From positions 1 through 64,000 of the forward strand of contig NZ_JACBGE010000001.1 in the NCBI RefSeq assembly GCF_021401345.1: a DNA stretch of 64,000 bases, read 5' to 3'. A model generated the notes under the pieces. That model did no database searches, had not been told where the DNA came from, and worked only from the letters and a program-made list of their open reading frames with translations. Position 1 is the first letter of the stretch; each line of letters begins with the position of its first letter. The translations under genes and the position numbers were made by a program. Of this stretch, positions 20,670 through 29,621 are shown in pieces. The stretch is from Hydrogenophaga sp. NFH-34 (GTDB lineage Bacteria; Pseudomonadota; Gammaproteobacteria; Burkholderiales; Burkholderiaceae_C).

Positions 20670-22256
20670 ATGACCAAGAAGAACCGTTCGAGCTTCGTCT
20701 CCCGGCACACCGACGTGTTGCAACTGGGGGCCGCCATCGCCTTCCTGCTGCTGGTCGGCCTGTATGCGTCACTGACGGGGGCCAACGTGGCGGGGCTGTC
20801 GGGCTCGTCAATCTGGCTGATGATTGTTGCGGCCGTGGTGGGTGGCTACATGGCCATGAACATCGGTGCCAACGACGTGGCCAACAACATGGGGCCGGCG
20901 GTGGGTTCGGGCGCCATGACCATGGGGTGGGCCATCCTGGTGGCCGCCGTGTTCGAAGCCCTCGGCGCCATCATTGCCGGTGGCGACGTGGTGGGCACGA
21001 TCAAGGGCGGCATCATTGCCAGCGACGCCATCGGCGGGGCCACCCAGTTCGCGTGGGTGATGTTTGCGGCCCTGCTGGCCGGGGCCATGTGGCTGCATCT
21101 GGCCACCGCCATCGGGGCGCCGGTCTCGACCACGCACTCCATCATCGGGGCGGTCATGGGGGCCGGCATCGCGGCCGGCGGCTGGGGCCTGGTCAACTGG
21201 GGCACCATCGGCTCCATCGTCGTGAGCTGGGTGGTCTCGCCGATCTCGGGCGGGCTGGTGGCTGCGGCCTTTCTCTATCTGATCAAACGCAGCATCACCT
21301 ACCGCACCGACATGACCGAGGCAGCGGCGCGTGTCGTGCCCTGGCTGATCGCTGCGATGGCTTGGGCGTTTGGCACCTACATGCTGCTCAAAGGCCTGGG
21401 TCAGCTGATGAAGGTCAGCTTCTGGCCCGCGGTGCTGGCCGGTGCGGTGTTCGCCGGGGGGGTGTGGGCGTTGGTGCGAGGCCCGATCGCGCGCAAGGCC
21501 CGCCTGCAGGACAACACCAAAGCCGGCGTCAACCGCCTGTTCATCTGGCCGTTGCTGTGTTCGGCGGCCTTGTTGAGCTTTGCCCATGGTGCCAACGACG
21601 TGGCGAACGCGGTCGGGCCCCTGGCGGCCATCTATGAGGCGGTCAAGCAGGGGGCGGTGGCCACCACCGCGGCCACGCCGCTGTGGGTCATGGTGCTGGG
21701 CGCGGCCGGGTTGTCGGTGGGGCTGGCGCTGTACGGGGCGCGGCTGATTCGCACCGTGGGCAAGGAAATCACCGAGCTGGACAACATGCGGGCCTACTCG
21801 ATCGCCATGTCGGCCACGCTGACGGTGATCGTCGCCTCCCAGCTGGGCATGCCGGTGTCCACCACGCACATCTCCATCGGGGCGGTGTTCGGCGTCGGTT
21901 TCCTGCGTGAGCTGCTCAAAGTCAATTACGCCAAGATGGAGGCGGCCGTGTTCGCAGGCCATCAGGGCGAAGACCGGGGAGAGGTCGAAGCTTATCTGCG
22001 GCGTTTCGAAGCGGCCGAAATCAGCGAGAAGAAGCGGATGCTGGCCGACATGAAGAAGCGCGCCAAGGCGCGCGAGATGGCGGTTGGCGCGGTGTTCGAC
22101 AAGAAAGAGCAGAAGGCGCTGAAGAAGGTCTACAAGAAAGAGATCGTCAAGCGTTCGGCGGTGCTGCGCATCGTGGCCGCCTGGATCGTGACCGTGCCGG
22201 CCACGGCGGTGCTGGCGGCGATCCTCTACCACGTGGTGGCTGAAGTCCTCGGTTGA
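20670..22256 (+). CDS. PiT-family inorganic phosphate transporter
   Basis: This 528-residue permease carries the duplicated PiT signature: GANDVANNMGPAVGSGAM at residues 66-83 and GANDVANAVGPLAAI from 307. About ten to twelve membrane segments flank a cytoplasmic loop. The last 120 residues before the final helix are highly charged (KKRMLADMKKRAKAREMAV), an extension seen in some bacterial PiT proteins. It imports phosphate, usually as a metal-phosphate complex, driven by the proton gradient. No pho box was evident upstream, so low-affinity constitutive uptake is likely. Confidence 0.93.
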   Translation: MTKKNRSSFVSRHTDVLQLGAAIAFLLLVGLYASLTGANVAGLSGSSIWLMIVAAVVGGYMAMNIGANDVANNMGPAVGSGAMTMGWAILVAAVFEALGAIIAGGDVVGTIKGGIIASDAIGGATQFAWVMFAALLAGAMWLHLATAIGAPVSTTHSIIGAVMGAGIAAGGWGLVNWGTIGSIVVSWVVSPISGGLVAAAFLYLIKRSITYRTDMTEAAARVVPWLIAAMAWAFGTYMLLKGLGQLMKVSFWPAVLAGAVFAGGVWALVRGPIARKARLQDNTKAGVNRLFIWPLLCSAALLSFAHGANDVANAVGPLAAIYEAVKQGAVATTAATPLWVMVLGAAGLSVGLALYGARLIRTVGKEITELDNMRAYSIAMSATLTVIVASQLGMPVSTTHISIGAVFGVGFLRELLKVNYAKMEAAVFAGHQGEDRGEVEAYLRRFEAAEISEKKRMLADMKKRAKAREMAVGAVFDKKEQKALKKVYKKEIVKRSAVLRIVAAWIVTVPATAVLAAILYHVVAEVLG

Positions 22257-22278
22257 CGCGGCACCGTTGGCCAGGGTG

Positions 22279-22307
22279 TTGCGGGAAAACCCTAGCCGTG
22301 CCATAAT
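22279..22307 (+). promoter_or_regulatory. Sigma-70 type promoter for the helicase leader
   Basis: TTGCGG (22279-22284) and CATAAT (22302-22307) are separated by 17 bases. Transcription would start near 22314 and give a leader of about 275 bases before the helicase gene. Confidence 0.6.
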
Positions 22308-22313
22308 TCGAAA

Positions 22314-22589
22314 TTGTGCTTTTTGGCGCAATCCATGTGCATCTGCCTCACACAAGAGGCCTCCCGTATCGTTTGAACCGCCTCCGGTTCATCGCAGGCA
22401 TCGCTTGATGTCCCGCACGACGGATGAGGCCACTCGCTGACCACTGGCTTCTCGGCCAGACCGCCAAGCGTGACCGTTTGTGGTTGATGTGTTTGACCAC
22501 CAACGGAATCCGGTGTCGGCTTCGTGTCTGATCGGTTGATCAGGCCTCGCACCGTGCTCCTCTTTGGCGCTTTCCTGCGCCTGAATATC
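22314..22589 (+). ncRNA. Long structured 5' leader of the DEAD-box helicase gene
   Basis: This stretch holds no protein-coding gene but at least five short stem-loops in a row: GAACCG-CCTC-CGGTTC (22375-22390), GGCATC-GCTT-GATGTC (22397-22412), CTGGC with GCCAG (22444-22459), GTGGT with ACCAC (22480-22500) and CTGATC-GGTT-GATCAG (22528-22543). DEAD-box helicase mRNAs in proteobacteria often carry cold-responsive leaders. A thermosensor or autoregulatory role is inferred. It might match a known RNA family, which I cannot test here. Confidence 0.5.
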
Positions 22590-24257
22590 ATGAGCGACGC
22601 TTTCGACGTCCGCGGCGATGAGGCCGTGGAAATTTCTTCTTTGCCCGCACCGGTCGACGCTTCGGCGTTTGCCGCGCTCGGCTTGGCTCCGGAACTGGTG
22701 CAGGCCGTGGCCGATCTCGGTTTCGAGCAACCCACCAAGGTCCAGAGTCTGGTCGTGCCCATGGCCCTCCAGCCTGGTGTGGCCACCGCCGGCGAGGCCC
22801 GTTATGCCGACCTGATGGTTTCCAGCCAGACCGGCAGTGGCAAGACGGCGGCCTTTCTGCTGCCGCTGCTGCACACGCTGATCCAGCAAAAAAACGAACA
22901 GGCCGATGCCGAGCGTCAGGCCTTTGAGCGGGCCGCTGCCGAAGCGCTGGCTTCCGGCCAGCCGGCGCCCAAGCGGCCCAAGCGCAAGAACCCCACGCTG
23001 GCCCGCCACTTCAAGCCGGCCACGCCCGGCGCGCTGGTCCTCTGCCCGACGCGCGAACTGGCCCAGCAGGTGGCGCACGACGCCATCGATCTGGTGCGCC
23101 ATTGCCGCGGCATGCGCATCGCCTGTGTGGTGGGCGGCATGCCCTACCAGATGCAGATTGCCCGCCTGCAGAATGCCGATCTGGTGGTGGCCACGCCCGG
23201 CCGCCTGCTGGACCTGCAGCGTTCGCAACAGATCCAGCTCGACCAGGTGCAGTTCCTGGTGGTCGACGAGGCCGACCGCATGCTTGACCTGGGCTTTGCC
23301 GACGATCTGGCTGAAGTCAATAACTTGACCAGTCAGCGCCGCCAGACCATGATGTTCTCGGCCACCTTTGCGCCGCGCATCCAGCAGCTCGCGCTGCGCG
23401 TGATGCACGAAGGCGGCAAGCACGTGCAGCGCGTGCAGGTCGATACCCCGCAGGAAAAGCATGCCAACATCAAGCAGGTTCTGTTCTGGGCCGACGATGC
23501 CGGCCACAAGCGCCGCATGCTCGACCATTGGTTGCGCGATGCCTCGATCAATCAGGCCATCGTGTTTGCCAGCACCCAGATCGAGTGTGATGCGCTCGCG
23601 ACCGACCTGCAGCAGACCGGCTTTCACGCCGTGGCGTTGCACGGAGCCCTCAGCCAGGGGTTGCGCAATCGGCGCCTGACGGCGCTGCGCAATGGTCAGG
23701 TGCAGATCCTGGTGGCCACCGACGTGGCCGCGCGCGGCATTGACGTGCCCACGATCACCCACGTGTTCAACTTCGGGCTGCCGATGAAAGCGGAAGACTT
23801 CACGCACCGTATCGGCCGCACCGGTCGTGCCGGCCGCGAAGGGGTTGCCGTGACCTTTGCCGAGTTCCGCGATCGCCGCCGCATCGGCGACATCGAAGCG
23901 TTCACCCACCAGCGCATGAGCGCGGAAGTGATTCCGGGTCTGGAGCCGCGCCAGCGTCCGCCCCAGCCCGACCGTGGCGAGCGCGGCCGCTTCGACCACC
24001 GTCGCGACGGACGCCGGCAGGACTCCCGCAACGGCGGTGGCGGTCGCTCGCAAGGTTTTGGCGGCTTTGGCCGCTCCGAGGGGCCGCGGGAACGCCGGGA
24101 GTGGAATGACCGTCCCGCCAGCGGACAACCGTCGCGGCAGGCGCGCCCCCAGATGTCGCGTGATGGTGGCGACGCTCGCGGTGCATTCGCCACCGCTCGC
24201 CCGGCCCCGCGACGCGAAGGTGCCGCACGGCCTGCTCCGCGCCGCAGCCCCCGCTGA
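22590..24257 (+). CDS. rhlE: DEAD-box RNA helicase (RhlE-like)
   Basis: This 555-residue ATP-dependent RNA helicase has motif Q (GFEQPTKVQSLV), Walker A SSQTGSGKTAAFLLP, PTRELAQQV, DEAD in VVDEADRMLDLGF, SAT in MFSATFAP and HRIGRTGRAGREG. An insertion of about 50 charged residues (KNEQADAERQAFERAAAEAL) lies between motifs I and Ia. The C-terminal 110 residues are Arg/Gly-rich and disordered, suited to RNA binding. Such helicases remodel rRNA and mRNA, especially in the cold. The ATG at 22590 begins the conserved region, and the frame is open for 66 bases upstream. The exact subfamily (RhlE or SrmB/CsdA-like) is less sure. Confidence 0.9.
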   Translation: MSDAFDVRGDEAVEISSLPAPVDASAFAALGLAPELVQAVADLGFEQPTKVQSLVVPMALQPGVATAGEARYADLMVSSQTGSGKTAAFLLPLLHTLIQQKNEQADAERQAFERAAAEALASGQPAPKRPKRKNPTLARHFKPATPGALVLCPTRELAQQVAHDAIDLVRHCRGMRIACVVGGMPYQMQIARLQNADLVVATPGRLLDLQRSQQIQLDQVQFLVVDEADRMLDLGFADDLAEVNNLTSQRRQTMMFSATFAPRIQQLALRVMHEGGKHVQRVQVDTPQEKHANIKQVLFWADDAGHKRRMLDHWLRDASINQAIVFASTQIECDALATDLQQTGFHAVALHGALSQGLRNRRLTALRNGQVQILVATDVAARGIDVPTITHVFNFGLPMKAEDFTHRIGRTGRAGREGVAVTFAEFRDRRRIGDIEAFTHQRMSAEVIPGLEPRQRPPQPDRGERGRFDHRRDGRRQDSRNGGGGRSQGFGGFGRSEGPRERREWNDRPASGQPSRQARPQMSRDGGDARGAFATARPAPRREGAARPAPRRSPR

Positions 24258-24278
24258 GGGCGCCTTCAGGGGGCTGCG
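24243..24278 (+). terminator. GC-rich hairpin at the end of the helicase gene
   Basis: CGCAGCCCCC (24243-24252) pairs perfectly with 24269-24278. The intervening bases can extend the stem. The helicase stop codon lies inside the structure. There is no T-run, so termination may be weak or Rho-assisted. Confidence 0.45.
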
Positions 24279-24326
24279 CAGCCGCTGCTCCCTGTGGCTG
24301 ATCGTTGCCGGTGGTGGCGGTCAGCG

Positions 24327-25241
24327 TCAGAGCATGCCGCGCAGCACGCCCAACGCGAAAGGCAGACTGACGACTCCCAGCAGGGTGGACAGGGTCACCA
24401 GTGCCGCGACGTAAGGGCCGTTGTAGCCCATGCGAGCCGCCAGCACATAGCAGCTGGAGGCCGTGGGCAGGGCTGCAAACATCAGCAGCACCGTGGCCTG
24501 CAGCGCATCCAGCCGGAACAGGTGCACCAGGCCCAGGGCCAGCAGCGGCGTGCCGACATGTTTGACCACCAGCACGGCCACACCCAGGCTTTTGCCGGCA
24601 TGGAGCGAGCCCAGTTGCATGCCTGCCCCCGCGGCCATCAACCCCAGGGCCAGTGACGCCTGGCCGATCCGGTTGATCGTCGGTTCGAGCCAGCCAGGCA
24701 GGGCAAAACCCAGCAGATTGGCCGCCAGGCCGGACGCGGTGCCGATGATCAGCGGGTTGCGCAGCAGCTCGCGCCCAAAGCCACGCTGCGCATGGCGGGC
24801 CATGGGCCACACGGCGCCGACATTGAACAGCGGCACGCACACGCCAATCAGCACCGCGATCATCTGCAGGCCTTGTGGACCTGCCACCTTGCCGACCAGC
24901 GCCAGGGCGATGAACGAGTTGAAGCGGAACCCGACCTGCGCACTGGCTGCGTGCAGACGCACGTCCATGTGGCGGCCGATGAGCGGCCAGCGGGGCAGCG
25001 AATAACTCAGCGCGATGGAGCCGACGCCCAGGGCCAGGCCGGCGCCGATGAGGCTGGAGGCGCTGCCCAGATCGAGCGGACTGCGGGCGATCGAATGGAA
25101 CAGCAGAACCGGGAACAGGAAGTAGTAGACCAGGCTCTCCACCGGTTCCCAGACTTTGCGATTGAGGGCTGTGAAACGGCAGACCAGGTAGCCGCACAGA
25201 ATCAGCGAGAAGTCGGGAAACAGCAGTTGGGCAAAGTTCAC
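24327..25241 (-). CDS. AEC-family transporter
   Basis: This 304-residue protein has about ten membrane segments in two halves. The first half contains FPDFSLILCGYLVCRFTALNR and YYFLFPVLLFHSIARSP, and the second contains AAGAGMQLGSL and FAALPTASSCYVLAARMGYNG. The last of these is the typical AEC transport-site region. It is only distantly like the other AEC protein at 10.4-11.4 kb and belongs to a different subgroup. Likely substrates are organic acids such as malate or malonate, without direct evidence. It is monocistronic and convergent with the helicase gene. Confidence 0.85.
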   Translation of the reverse strand: MNFAQLLFPDFSLILCGYLVCRFTALNRKVWEPVESLVYYFLFPVLLFHSIARSPLDLGSASSLIGAGLALGVGSIALSYSLPRWPLIGRHMDVRLHAASAQVGFRFNSFIALALVGKVAGPQGLQMIAVLIGVCVPLFNVGAVWPMARHAQRGFGRELLRNPLIIGTASGLAANLLGFALPGWLEPTINRIGQASLALGLMAAGAGMQLGSLHAGKSLGVAVLVVKHVGTPLLALGLVHLFRLDALQATVLLMFAALPTASSCYVLAARMGYNGPYVAALVTLSTLLGVVSLPFALGVLRGML

Positions 25242-25407
25242 CGGGCGAGCATAGCGCGTTGACCGGCCGACGGCCTGCGCAGAGTGGCCGCGCTCTTGGT
25301 AGTCACCCCATGTACGGCGGTGGGGGGCGGCGCTACAGTGCCCCGTGGCGCGCGGGTAACATGCCTGCTGCTATCGTTTTGTTTCAACGACCCAAGGAGT
25401 ACAAGCC

Positions 25408-26379
25408 ATGGTTTCTCGTCGTCAATGGGTGCTGATCGGTCTGGCCAGCATGGCCGCCACCGGTACCGTGTTTGCGCAGGCCTTTCCGTCGAAACCGATC
25501 CGGTTGCAGGTGCCTTTTGCACCGGGCGGGACGACGGACATCATCGCGCGCGTGATGTCGGAACCCCTTGGCAAAGCCCTGGGCCAGAGCGTTGTGGTCG
25601 AGAACAAGGCCGGCGGCGGCGGCGTGATCGGCGCCACCGAGCTGGCACGCGCGGTGCCAGACGGGCACGTCATTGGCATGGCGACGGTGTCGACGACGGC
25701 GGCCAATCCGGCGATCAACCCGAAGATCCCGTACAACACGCTGACCGATTTCACGCCCATCATCAACATCGCCGCGACGCCCAACGTGATCGCGGTGCAC
25801 CCTGGCTTCCCGGCCAAGGATTTCGCCGGCTTCCTGGCCGAAATCAAGAAGAACCCTGGCAAATACAGCTACGCCAGTTCCGGCACCGGCGGCATCGGTC
25901 ACCTGCAGACCGAGCTGTTCAAGAGCCTGACGGGCGCCTTCATCACCCACATTCCCTACCGCGGTGCAGGGCCGGCGCTCAACGACACCGTGGGCGGCCA
26001 GGTGCCGATCATCTTCGACAACCTGCCTTCGGCACTGCCGCACATCAAGTCCGGCCGCCTGGTGGCGCTGGTGGTCGCGGCACCGCAGCGCCTGGACGTG
26101 CTGCCCGATGTGCCGACTTTCAAGGAGGTGGGGCTGGAGCCGGTGAACCGCATGGCGTATTACGGCCTGATCGGTCCCAAGGGCATGCCCAAGGAGGTGG
26201 TGGACAAGATCTACAGCGCGACCAAGCAGGCGCTCAACGACCCGGCGGTGAAGAAGCGCATCGAGGACACGGGCTCGCTGATCGTGGGCAATTCGCCGAC
26301 CGAGTTTGCCGATCAGATCAAGGCCGAATACGAGGTCTACAAGACGGTCGTGACCAAACAGAAGCTGTCGTTGAACTGA
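25408..26379 (+). CDS. Bug-family (tripartite tricarboxylate transporter) substrate-binding protein
   Basis: This 323-residue periplasmic receptor has a signal peptide (about residues 1-23, ending VFA-Q) and the Bug motifs FPSKPIRLQVPFAPGGTTDIIARVM, IPYRGAGPALNDTVGGQVPIIFDN and YYGLIGPKGMPKEVVDKI. Bug proteins bind organic acids or amino acids for TctAB permeases, and Burkholderiales carry many orphan copies without a permease nearby, as here. The start is backed by a strong AAGGAG. Its stop overlaps the xerD start by one base, an unusual partner. Confidence 0.93.
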   Translation: MVSRRQWVLIGLASMAATGTVFAQAFPSKPIRLQVPFAPGGTTDIIARVMSEPLGKALGQSVVVENKAGGGGVIGATELARAVPDGHVIGMATVSTTAANPAINPKIPYNTLTDFTPIINIAATPNVIAVHPGFPAKDFAGFLAEIKKNPGKYSYASSGTGGIGHLQTELFKSLTGAFITHIPYRGAGPALNDTVGGQVPIIFDNLPSALPHIKSGRLVALVVAAPQRLDVLPDVPTFKEVGLEPVNRMAYYGLIGPKGMPKEVVDKIYSATKQALNDPAVKKRIEDTGSLIVGNSPTEFADQIKAEYEVYKTVVTKQKLSLN

Positions 26380-27305
26380 TGGATGCGGGCGCGCTGGCGC
26401 GCAGCGAAGGCAGCGCGGGTACCTTCATCGACAGCCTCTGGCTGGAAGAAGGCCTGTCCCGCAACACCCTCGATGCCTACCGGCGCGACCTGATGCTCTT
26501 CGGGCGCTGGCTGGCTTCACCCGCTGGCGGCGCCAAAGCGCTGCCAGAGGTCGGCGAAGCCGATATCCACGGCTACTTTGCCGAGCGCCACGCCGACACC
26601 AAGGCCACCACGGCCAACCGCCGCCTCACCGTTTTCAAGCGCTACTACCGTTGGGCACTGCGTGAACACGTCATCAGCGCCGACCCCACCTTGCGCCTGC
26701 TGGCCGCGCGGCAGCCTTTGCGGGTGCCCAAAACCCTCTCCGAGGCCCAGGTCGAGGCCCTGCTGGCCGCGCCGGACACGGGGATACCACTGGGTTTGCG
26801 TGATCGCGCCATGCTGGAGCTGCTGTACGCGAGCGGTCTGCGCGTGAGCGAACTGGTCACGCTGCGGACCTTTCATGTCGGGCTGAACGACCACGTGCTG
26901 CGCATCACGGGCAAGGGCGACAAGGAGCGCCTCGTGCCCTTCGGGGCCGAGGCGGCCCGCTGGCTGAGGGCCTATCTGGACGAGGGCCGGCCACAGATCC
27001 TGGCCGGGCAACAGAGCGAAGACCTGTTTGTCACCGCGCGCGGCTCGCGTGCAGGGGAGGCGATGACGCGGGTGATGTTCTGGGGGCTGGTGAAAAAGTA
27101 CGCGCGGCAGGCCGGCATCACGGTGCCCCTGTCGCCGCACACGCTGCGCCACGCTTTTGCCACCCACCTGCTCAACCACGGCGCCGACCTTCGGGCCGTG
27201 CAGATGCTGCTGGGCCACGCCGACATCTCCACCACCACCATCTACACCCACGTGGCGCGTGAGCGCCTCAAGGCGATCGTGGAGCAGCACCATCCGCGCG
27301 GGTGA
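26379..27305 (+). CDS. xerD: Site-specific tyrosine recombinase XerD
   Basis: This 308-residue recombinase resolves chromosome dimers at dif, together with XerC. The N-terminal SAM-like domain starts FIDSLWLEEGLSRNTLDAYRRDL. The catalytic domain shows Arg in LYASGLRVSELVTL, Lys in ITGKGDKERLVPFG, His-x-x-Arg in LSPHTLRHAFATHLL, His in LLGHADISTTTIYTHV and the nucleophile Tyr in the same segment. Length and motifs fit chromosomal XerD rather than a phage integrase. The ATG overlaps the stop of the Bug gene by one base (TGATG), so translation is probably coupled. Confidence 0.92.
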   Translation: MDAGALARSEGSAGTFIDSLWLEEGLSRNTLDAYRRDLMLFGRWLASPAGGAKALPEVGEADIHGYFAERHADTKATTANRRLTVFKRYYRWALREHVISADPTLRLLAARQPLRVPKTLSEAQVEALLAAPDTGIPLGLRDRAMLELLYASGLRVSELVTLRTFHVGLNDHVLRITGKGDKERLVPFGAEAARWLRAYLDEGRPQILAGQQSEDLFVTARGSRAGEAMTRVMFWGLVKKYARQAGITVPLSPHTLRHAFATHLLNHGADLRAVQMLLGHADISTTTIYTHVARERLKAIVEQHHPRG

Positions 27306-27383
27306 CAAGATGAGGCAAGGGCCGCTGCGCAGCAGTGATGACGCCCCGCATGGTGGGTCATGCCCAGCAGGCCCCGCACAAAC

Positions 27384-27407
27384 AAAAAAGCGGCCCAACA
27401 GGGCCGC
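27384..27407 (-). terminator. Rho-independent terminator of the yjcH-actP operon
   Basis: GCGGCCC-AACA-GGGCCGC (27390-27407) forms a perfect 7-bp stem. On the minus strand it is followed by six T residues (27384-27389). It lies 24 bases after the actP stop and between convergent xerD and actP. Confidence 0.85.
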
Positions 27408-27430
27408 CATTTGAAGGGGTACGCTGCGGT

Positions 27431-29149
27431 TCAGTGCCCCGAAGCGCCGGAGGCACCGATGCCCGTTTCGGAGCGCACCTGCTGGGCCAGGAAGCCCGCC
27501 TTGTCCTGTTGCGCGCGCTGGCTCGAATCGAGGATCGAGAACAGCCAGATGCCGACGAAGCCGATGGTCATCGAGAACAGAGCCGGGCTGGCATAGGGGA
27601 ACCAGGCCGAGCCCTTGGGGTTGCCCAGCGTGACTTCCCACACCGCTGGCGAAACGATGGTCAGTGCCACGGACGAGAGCAGGCCCAGGAAGCCGCCGAT
27701 CACCGCACCGCGCGTGGTGCAACCCTTCCACAGCACGCTCATCAGCAGCACCGGGAAATTGGCCGAAGCGGCGATGGCGAAGGCCAGGCTCACCATGAAC
27801 GCGATGTTCTGCTTCTCGAAGGCGATGCCCAGCACCACCGCGACGATCCCCAGGCACACCGTGGTGATGCGCGAGACGCGCAGCTCGGACTTGCTGTCGG
27901 CCTGGCCTTTTTTGATGACCGTGGCATAAAGATCGTGCGACACCGCCGAGGCGCCCGAGAGCGTCAGGCCAGCCACCACGGCCAGGATGGTCGCGAAGGC
28001 CACCGCCGAGATGAAGCCGAGGAACACGTTCCCGCCCACCGCATTGGCCAGGTGCACCGCCGCCATGTTGTTGCCGCCGAGCAGGCCGCCCTTGGCATCC
28101 AGGAAGCCGGGGTTGGTCAGCACGAAGGTGATGGCGCCGAAACCGATGATGAAGGTCAGCACGTAGAAGTAGCCGATCCAGGTCGTGGCCCACAGCACCG
28201 ACTTGCGCGCTTCCTTGGCGTTGGGCACGGTGAAGAAGCGCATCAGGATGTGGGGCAGGCCGGCGGTGCCGAACATCAGGGCCATGCCGAAGCTGATGGC
28301 ACTGATCGGGTCCTTCACGAAGCCGCCCGGGCCCATGATGGAAAAGCCCTGTACGGCGGCCTCTTCAGGTGATTTGCCGGCGGCGGCCGCGATTTCGGTC
28401 TTGATCTGCACCGACTGCGCAAACATGGCCTCGGGGCTGAAGCCGAAGTGCATCAGCACCATGAAGGCCATGAACGAAGCACCGGCGAGCAGCAGGATGG
28501 CCTTGATGATCTGCACCCAGGTGGTGGCGGTCATGCCGCCGAAAAGCACATAGACCATCATCAGCGCGCCGACGATCACCACCGCGATCCAGTATTCCAG
28601 ACCGAACAGCAGCTTGATCAGTTGGCCAGCGCCGACCATCTGTGCGATGAGGTAGAAGGCCACCACGACCAGCGTGCCGCTGGCGGCGAAAACCCGCACC
28701 GGCGTCTGAGCGAAGCGGAAGGCCGCCACGTCGGCAAAGGTGAACTTGCCCAGGTTGCGCAGCCGCTCGGCCAGCAGGAAGGTGACCACGGGCCAGCCCA
28801 CGAGGAAGCCGATGGAGTAGATCAGGCCGTCGAAGCCGGAGGCCATCACCGCCGCCGAAATGCCCAGGAAGGAGGCGGCCGACATGTAGTCGCCGGCGAT
28901 GGCCAGGCCGTTCTGAAAGCCTGTGATGCCGCCACCGGCGGTGTAGAAATCGGCCGCGCTGCGGGTTTTGGCGGCAGCCCATTTGGTGATGTAGAGCGTG
29001 CCCAGCACGAAGATCGCGAACATGCTGATCGCGGTCCAGTTGGTGGGCTGCTTCTCGGCCTGGCCGAGATCGGCACCAGCGGCCAGTGCGGCACCCGCGA
29101 AAGCGGCCAGGGCCAGCAGGAGCGTGGCGTTTTTGAGGGTCGCTTTCAT
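27431..29149 (-). CDS. actP: Cation/acetate symporter ActP
   Basis: This 572-residue sodium:solute symporter has an N-terminal signal-like segment ending ALAAG and about thirteen membrane helices. Family motifs include [30 protein letters not shown] and [25 protein letters not shown]. It takes up acetate and other short-chain monocarboxylates such as propionate. It overlaps the small DUF485 gene by four bases, the standard yjcH-actP arrangement. Confidence 0.95.
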   Translation of the reverse strand: MKATLKNATLLLALAAFAGAALAAGADLGQAEKQPTNWTAISMFAIFVLGTLYITKWAAAKTRSAADFYTAGGGITGFQNGLAIAGDYMSAASFLGISAAVMASGFDGLIYSIGFLVGWPVVTFLLAERLRNLGKFTFADVAAFRFAQTPVRVFAASGTLVVVAFYLIAQMVGAGQLIKLLFGLEYWIAVVIVGALMMVYVLFGGMTATTWVQIIKAILLLAGASFMAFMVLMHFGFSPEAMFAQSVQIKTEIAAAAGKSPEEAAVQGFSIMGPGGFVKDPISAISFGMALMFGTAGLPHILMRFFTVPNAKEARKSVLWATTWIGYFYVLTFIIGFGAITFVLTNPGFLDAKGGLLGGNNMAAVHLANAVGGNVFLGFISAVAFATILAVVAGLTLSGASAVSHDLYATVIKKGQADSKSELRVSRITTVCLGIVAVVLGIAFEKQNIAFMVSLAFAIAASANFPVLLMSVLWKGCTTRGAVIGGFLGLLSSVALTIVSPAVWEVTLGNPKGSAWFPYASPALFSMTIGFVGIWLFSILDSSQRAQQDKAGFLAQQVRSETGIGASGASGH

Positions 29150-29469
29150 CCTTGCACCGCCTTCTTGATCTCTTCGGTCATCTCGTCGAATTCGCTGTTG
29201 GCGCGGCGCACATAGACGGCGGTGATGGCGATGGTGAACAGGATCACACCCAGCCCGATGGGCATGCCCAGGGTGGTGACACCGGCGCCCAGGCGCTGGG
29301 CGAGCAGTTCCTTGTCGAAGGCGACCAGCACGATGAAGCCGTAGTAGACGGCCAGCATCACGGCGGTCAGGGTCCAGCCGAAGCGCGAGCGGCGGGTCTT
29401 GAGTTCCTGGTAGCGAGGGTGGGTTGCGATACGTTGGACCAGATCGGGTTCCACGTTGTCTCCATGCAT
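29146..29469 (-). CDS. yjcH: DUF485 inner-membrane protein (YjcH-like)
   Basis: This 107-residue protein has two membrane segments (about residues 34-52 and 70-90) and a short N-terminal cytoplasmic stretch with [19 protein letters not shown], the DUF485 pattern. It is nearly always encoded directly before actP and is thought to assist the symporter. The overlap with actP is four bases. The 150 bases upstream hold the operon's promoter region, but I could not pick a convincing -35/-10 pair. Confidence 0.92.
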   Translation of the reverse strand: MHGDNVEPDLVQRIATHPRYQELKTRRSRFGWTLTAVMLAVYYGFIVLVAFDKELLAQRLGAGVTTLGMPIGLGVILFTIAITAVYVRRANSEFDEMTEEIKKAVQG

Positions 29470-29621
29470 CTTTGCTTTTTCAGGTTGGCCTTCATTTTGG
29501 TGTCAGGCCGCTGTAAGCCCCGAAAAATGCTGATGGGATGCTATGGTTTTTGGATTACCAAGGTCTTACGAAAAAATGATTCCTTCTTAAGGCTGTGCCG
29601 GCCGCCGGCCGTCCGGGGTGT

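Noticed and set aside
25284-27305. A 673-codon frame that would fuse a long N-terminal segment to XerD
   Set aside because: The first 365 codons are an out-of-frame reading of the Bug receptor gene. XerD starts cleanly at 26379.
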